From the NCBI GenBank assembly GCA_022705545.1, contig JAKJEG010000007.1, positions 1-10,305 on the forward strand: 10,305 nt of DNA. Reading direction: 5' to 3'. The notes under the pieces were generated by a model. That model saw nothing but the letters and a program-made list of their open reading frames with translations. It was not told the origin of the DNA and did not search any database. The position numbers and the translations under genes were made by a program. The DNA is from Patescibacteria group bacterium (lineage in GTDB: Bacteria; Patescibacteriota; Minisyncoccia; UBA6257). Shown one piece after another: positions 7,634 through 10,305 of the stretch; position 1 is the stretch's first letter, and each line of letters starts with the position of its first letter.

Positions 7634-8536
7634 ATGGAAATTTTTTTAACGGCAAAAAATAAGAGAAACCTTGATTTTTTACTAAATGAGGATAATCGAT
7701 TGATTCAGAATGTGCTTTTTTGGGGCGAAGAATCAATTGGTAAAAAAACGATGGCTCTGTATCTAGCTGAAAGATTACTTTGCCAGCAGAGAACAAAAAA
7801 TAATGAAAATTGTGGCCAATGTCAAAGTTGTTTAATGTTTAAAAAGAACTATCATCCTGATTTGTTAATAGTGGAAAGTCAGGAAAAGAGTATTTCTATT
7901 GAGCAAATTCGTCAATTAATTAATTTTTTTTCTTTAAAACCAATTTTAGCCAGTTTAAAAATTGCCATTATTGATGAAGCCGAGAAATTAACAGTTGAAG
8001 CCCAGAATTCTTTATTAAAAATTCTTGAAGAACCTTATTTTAATGATTTAATTATTTTAATTACCGCTTATCCTCAAAAACTTTTGCCAACTATTAAATC
8101 GCGGTTATTGAATTTAAGGTTTATCAGGGCTAAAAATGAAGAAATCAGGGAATTTTTAATCGAAAAAATGAAGATTAAACAAGAAAAAGCCCAGTTAATA
8201 GCGGAAAATGCCAACGGGAAAATTGGGGAAGCGATTAAAATGTTAGACGATGATTATTGGCAGGAAAAACAAGAGGCGAAAAAAAAGTTAAAAGAGTTGG
8301 TTAAAGGCAATGATTTTGATAAATTAATGATTATCTCGGAAATTCAAGAGGAGCAATTTAGTTTTCTTTTCAAAGAGTGGCTTGATCTTTTAAGACCTTT
8401 AGCTAAAGAGAAAATTTTAATAGAAGAACCAAAAAGGAAAATCTTATTGAAAAATTTATTAGAGGTTTATCCTTTCCTTGATTCAACTAATCTTGATCGA
8501 AGATTATTAGTGGAAAATATTTTTTTAAATATTTAA
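7634..8536 (+). CDS. holB: DNA polymerase III subunit delta' (clamp loader AAA+ protein)
   Basis: A 300-residue AAA+ protein of the clamp loader that places the sliding clamp on DNA. The P-loop region is GEESIGKKT (31-39), a four-Cys zinc site uses Cys50, Cys60, Cys63 and Cys66, the Walker B-like IIDEAEKL is at 112-119, and LLKILEEP is at 127-134. The SRC motif that ends the ATPase core in clamp-loader subunits reads SRL (156-158). Lys38 stands where Ser or Thr binds Mg-ATP, so nucleotide binding may be weak, as is normal for some delta' proteins. The helical C-terminal half is less conserved, and the 300-residue length fits delta' rather than tau/gamma, which is longer. The ATG follows the mreB stop with no gap, suggesting translational coupling. 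Confidence is high for the family and slightly lower for delta' specifically. Confidence 0.87.
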   Translation: MEIFLTAKNKRNLDFLLNEDNRLIQNVLFWGEESIGKKTMALYLAERLLCQQRTKNNENCGQCQSCLMFKKNYHPDLLIVESQEKSISIEQIRQLINFFSLKPILASLKIAIIDEAEKLTVEAQNSLLKILEEPYFNDLIILITAYPQKLLPTIKSRLLNLRFIRAKNEEIREFLIEKMKIKQEKAQLIAENANGKIGEAIKMLDDDYWQEKQEAKKKLKELVKGNDFDKLMIISEIQEEQFSFLFKEWLDLLRPLAKEKILIEEPKRKILLKNLLEVYPFLDSTNLDRRLLVENIFLNI

Positions 8537-8547
8537 TCTTATAAAAA

Positions 8548-9105
8548 ATGTCAGAAGTAACAATTAAAAATTTTTCTAATCAAATAGATAAAATTAGAGA
8601 TGATTTTAAACAGGAAATTCGGAAATTAAGAACTTCCCGGCCAAGCACTGAATTGGTAGAAGATATTTTAGTTGAAGTTTATGGAGCAAAAACCCCTTTA
8701 AAACATTTAGCTTCAATCAGTGTTTCTCCTCCTAATATTATTATTGTTGAAATTTGGGATAGAAGCATTCTATCTAATATTAAAAAATCTATTATGGAAG
8801 CTAATTTGGGGTTAAACCCGGTTGAAGACGGTAACAGTTTGAAGCTTTATTTACCCAGTTTATCTCAGGAAAGAAAAAAGGAATTAATTAATGTTTTATC
8901 CAAAAAGAAAGAAGAAGCAAGAATTAAAATAAGGCAATTAAGAGATGACTTTTTAAAGATGGTTAAAAAAGATTTTGAAAATAACGAAATTTCCGAAGAT
9001 GAGATGTTTTCTTTTAAAAAAGAACTTCAGAAAAAAATTGAAGAAATTAACCAAGAATTAGAAAACATCGAGGAGCAAAAAATAAAAGAAATAGAAAATT
9101 CTTAA
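8548..9105 (+). CDS. frr: Ribosome recycling factor
   Basis: RRF splits the post-termination ribosome together with EF-G. The 185-residue length equals the family norm. The signature segments are present: LRTSRPSTELVEDILVEVYG (domain I helix into domain II), TPLKHLASISV, WDRSILSNIKKSI, the LGLNPVEDG turn, LPSLSQERKKELI, ARIKIRQLRDD and the ISEDE motif, followed by the long C-terminal helix. The Gly-Arg that often precedes the conserved region is Thr-Ser-Arg here. The start is the ATG 11 bases after holB, without a Shine-Dalgarno site. frr next to an M50 protease gene is a familiar bacterial arrangement, although pyrH and the isoprenoid and phospholipid genes often found with them are absent. 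Confidence 0.96.
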   Translation: MSEVTIKNFSNQIDKIRDDFKQEIRKLRTSRPSTELVEDILVEVYGAKTPLKHLASISVSPPNIIIVEIWDRSILSNIKKSIMEANLGLNPVEDGNSLKLYLPSLSQERKKELINVLSKKKEEARIKIRQLRDDFLKMVKKDFENNEISEDEMFSFKKELQKKIEEINQELENIEEQKIKEIENS

Positions 9106-9106
9106 A

Positions 9107-9910
9107 ATGATTTATTTCATTATTGCCATTCTTTCTTTGAGTTTAATTTTAATCATTCATGAATGGGGGCATTTTTTATTTTCTCGGTTGTTTGGGGTAA
9201 AAGTGGAAGAATTTGGCATTGGTTATCCCCCTCGGCTTTTTAGTTTTAAGAAAAATGGTGTCGTTTACTCCGTGAATGCTATTCCCTTTGGAGCTTTAAC
9301 TCAAATTTATGAAGGAGAAAAAGGGAAAAATGAACCGGAGAGTTTTTGGTCTAAAAGCACTTTTCAAAAAATAATGATTCTTGTTGCCGGACCATTATTT
9401 AATATCCTTTTAGCCTTTTTAATTTTGACAATTTTGTTTGCTGTTGGTTTTCCTCAAGAAGTAGTTCCTTTTCCTATTTTTGAAGGGGGAGTAGCAGTTA
9501 AATATTCTGTTCCTCAAGCGATGGTTCATTCTATAGAATTTATGGGTATTATCTTGAGAGAATCAATTATTGGCATGGGGCAGGCTTTTTATAATTTGTT
9601 CTTTAAAGCCCAGATTCAAGATTTTGTCGGCCCTATTGGTTTAGTGGCTATTAGCCAGCAGGCTGTTCAATTAGGGGTGACCCAAAGTTTATATTTTTTT
9701 GCTTTAATTTCCTATGTTTTAGGAATTTTTAATCTTTTACCAATTCCAGCTTTGGATGGAGGAAGGGTATTTTTAATTTTAATAGAGAAAATTAGAAGAA
9801 AACCAATTAGCGCAAAAAGTGAAAATTTAATTAATAATATTGCTTTTTCTTTATTGATAATTTTGTTAATCATTGTTTCTATTAAAGACGTATTTGTTTT
9901 TATCTTTTAA
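9107..9910 (+). CDS. rseP: Site-2 (M50) intramembrane zinc metalloprotease, RseP-like, without PDZ domain
   Basis: Intramembrane proteases of this family cut transmembrane segments of regulators such as anti-sigma factors, or clear signal peptides. The zinc motif HEWGH (residues 18-22) lies in the first membrane helix, and the third ligand region NLLPIPALDGGR (209-220) carries Asp217. A second helix starts at ILVAGPLFNILLAF, and a last helix ends the protein. The protein has 267 residues against about 340-450 for most bacterial RseP. The stretch between the second helix and the VGPIGL segment (175-180) is only about 60 residues, too short for a PDZ domain, and no PDZ motif is seen. The FGGYV motif after the first loop reads FGALT (61-65). 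The ATG begins one base after the frr stop. The protease family is certain; its substrate is unknown. Confidence 0.92.
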   Translation: MIYFIIAILSLSLILIIHEWGHFLFSRLFGVKVEEFGIGYPPRLFSFKKNGVVYSVNAIPFGALTQIYEGEKGKNEPESFWSKSTFQKIMILVAGPLFNILLAFLILTILFAVGFPQEVVPFPIFEGGVAVKYSVPQAMVHSIEFMGIILRESIIGMGQAFYNLFFKAQIQDFVGPIGLVAISQQAVQLGVTQSLYFFALISYVLGIFNLLPIPALDGGRVFLILIEKIRRKPISAKSENLINNIAFSLLIILLIIVSIKDVFVFIF

Positions 9911-9922
9911 TGTTTGGACATT
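9909..9922. repeat. Short hairpin shared in inverted orientation with 5063-5075
   Basis: AATGTTTGGACATT forms a 5-bp stem with a four-base loop, overlapping the last two bases of the rseP stop. Its first 13 bases are the exact reverse complement of ATGTCCAAACATT at 5063-5075, which adjoins dispersed repeat copy 1. A 13-base match can occur by chance in 10 kb of AT-rich DNA, so this is weak by itself. Confidence 0.35.
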
Positions 9923-9930
9923 ATTATTTA

Positions 9931-9954
9931 GTTAACGAGTTAACGAATTAACGA
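9931..9954. repeat. Octameric tandem repeat, three copies
   Basis: GTTAACGA, GTTAACGA and ATTAACGA stand head to tail at 9931-9938, 9939-9946 and 9947-9954, with a decayed fourth unit (ATTGAA) after them. The same TTAACGA word forms the start of the dispersed repeat core at 5050 and 10127, so these belong to one repeat family. Function unknown. Confidence 0.65.
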
Positions 9955-9985
9955 ATTGAAATAATTAACAACTAAAATAAAATGT

Positions 9986-10086
9986 ATATGGTCTATCGTT
10001 AAAAGGTAATGAAGCCCGTATCGTTTAGGGTCAAAGGTTAAGAGTTAAAAGGATTTTTTACCCTAAACCTTACCTTTTCACCATAT
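9986..10086. repeat. Nested inverted repeat of about 100 bases
   Basis: Three blocks pair in order. ATATGGT (9986-9992) pairs with ACCATAT (10080-10086), AAAAGGTAA (10001-10009) with TTACCTTTT (10070-10078), and GTTTAGGGT (10023-10031) with ACCCTAAAC (10060-10068). On the right the blocks are separated by single bases; on the left they are separated by 8 and 13 bases. The left arm looks like the right arm with inserted sequence, or the whole is a structured RNA with left-side bulges. The bulges share the word TATCGTT. Confidence 0.55.
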
Positions 10087-10119
10087 TGGCTTTATAACCC
10101 TTAAACTCTTTACCCTAAC

Positions 10120-10144
10120 CAGTTCATTAACGACTTGCGATGTC
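10120..10144. repeat. Dispersed intergenic repeat, copy 2
   Basis: CAGTT, one linker base, then ATTAACGACTTGCGATGTC to 10144; it matches the copy ending at 5067 apart from one substitution and one linker base. Its position, immediately before a GC-rich hairpin element, suggests it is part of a larger composite repeat. Confidence 0.6.
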
Positions 10145-10157
10145 GTGAATTAAGTCT

Positions 10158-10216
10158 TGGAAAAGGAATCTCCCTTCGGGAGGAATCGCCACGGCCTTTG
10201 GCCTCAGAATGACAGG
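10158..10216. repeat. GC-rich hairpin element resembling a dispersed intergenic repeat
   Basis: The block is much richer in G and C than its surroundings. CTCCC (10170-10174) pairs with GGGAG (10178-10182) around TTC, GGCC (10193-10196) pairs with GGCC (10200-10203) around TTT, and GGAATC flanks the first stem on both sides (10165-10170 and 10182-10187). It ends in CTCAGAATGACAGGG. Endings of the CTCAGAATGACA type are familiar from repeats scattered through many uncultured bacterial genomes, from memory. No second copy lies in the window. Confidence 0.5.
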
Positions 10217-10253
10217 GAGAACAATGACATTGACGATAACAATAACAATGACA

Positions 10254-10305
10254 AGATTTAAGATTTAAGATGTAGATTTGAGATTTTATTTTTGAGATTT
10301 GAGAT
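10254..10305. repeat. Heptameric tandem repeat running off the window end
   Basis: Units of the form AGATTT followed by A, G or T begin at 10254, 10261, 10274, 10281 and 10295, with decayed units at 10268 and 10288 and a cut copy at 10302. The true length is unknown because the window stops inside it. Confidence 0.65.

Larger units (their letters stand above)
9911..10305. other. Repeat-filled non-coding region
   Basis: No reading frame of useful length or coding character is seen on either strand in these 395 bases, and no complete tRNA or other RNA gene can be folded by eye. It holds tandem short repeats, a long nested inverted repeat, a second copy of a dispersed repeat, a GC-rich hairpin element and a heptameric repeat running off the window. 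These are listed separately. Confidence 0.7.

Noticed and set aside
9931..9954. CRISPR array
   Set aside because: Repeats of eight bases stand head to tail without spacers, and no cas genes are near.
10014..10086. tRNA(Glu)-like gene suggested by GCCC-x2-ATCGTTTAGGG
   Set aside because: No anticodon arm, T-arm GTTCGA or matching acceptor stem can be completed downstream.

Overview
The window is AT-rich, compact and coded entirely on the + strand. It reads like a piece of a Patescibacteria (Candidate Phyla Radiation), probably Parcubacteria-like, chromosome. This is an inference from five traits: genes packed with 0-20 base gaps, near absence of Shine-Dalgarno sites, PilX-like minor pilins beside housekeeping genes, a reduced RseP, and repeat-filled intergenic DNA. 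No marker that fixes the phylum is present.

Layout. Positions 1-535 hold the 3' end of one pilin-like gene and a complete PilX-like gene. Next come ligA (NAD+-dependent DNA ligase), gatC and gatA (two of the three subunits of the tRNA-dependent amidotransferase; gatB is not here), and a one-helix membrane protein of unknown function ending at 4997. Positions 5158-6526 form a self-contained transcription unit: a strong sigma70-type promoter, the only convincing Shine-Dalgarno site in the window, a radical SAM/SPASM enzyme, a 63-residue peptide with seven cysteines in its last 28 residues, and a perfect 12-bp hairpin terminator. A second good promoter starts a tightly packed set, mreB - holB (delta') - frr - rseP. 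The last 395 bases are non-coding and filled with tandem, inverted and dispersed short repeats.

How the parts fit. The housekeeping genes cover DNA repair and replication, Glu/Asp-tRNA amidation, cell shape, ribosome recycling and membrane proteolysis. The radical SAM enzyme plus Cys-rich peptide is the accessory element and the most interesting feature. Its organisation is that of a RiPP (ribosomally synthesised and post-translationally modified peptide) locus, with the enzyme proposed to install thioether crosslinks in the peptide. No recognition domain, protease or exporter is seen in the window, and the enzyme lacks the seventh SPASM cysteine. Other points: MreB carries Asn for the phosphate-2 Asp, RseP has no room for a PDZ domain, and the delta' P-loop has Lys in place of Ser/Thr.
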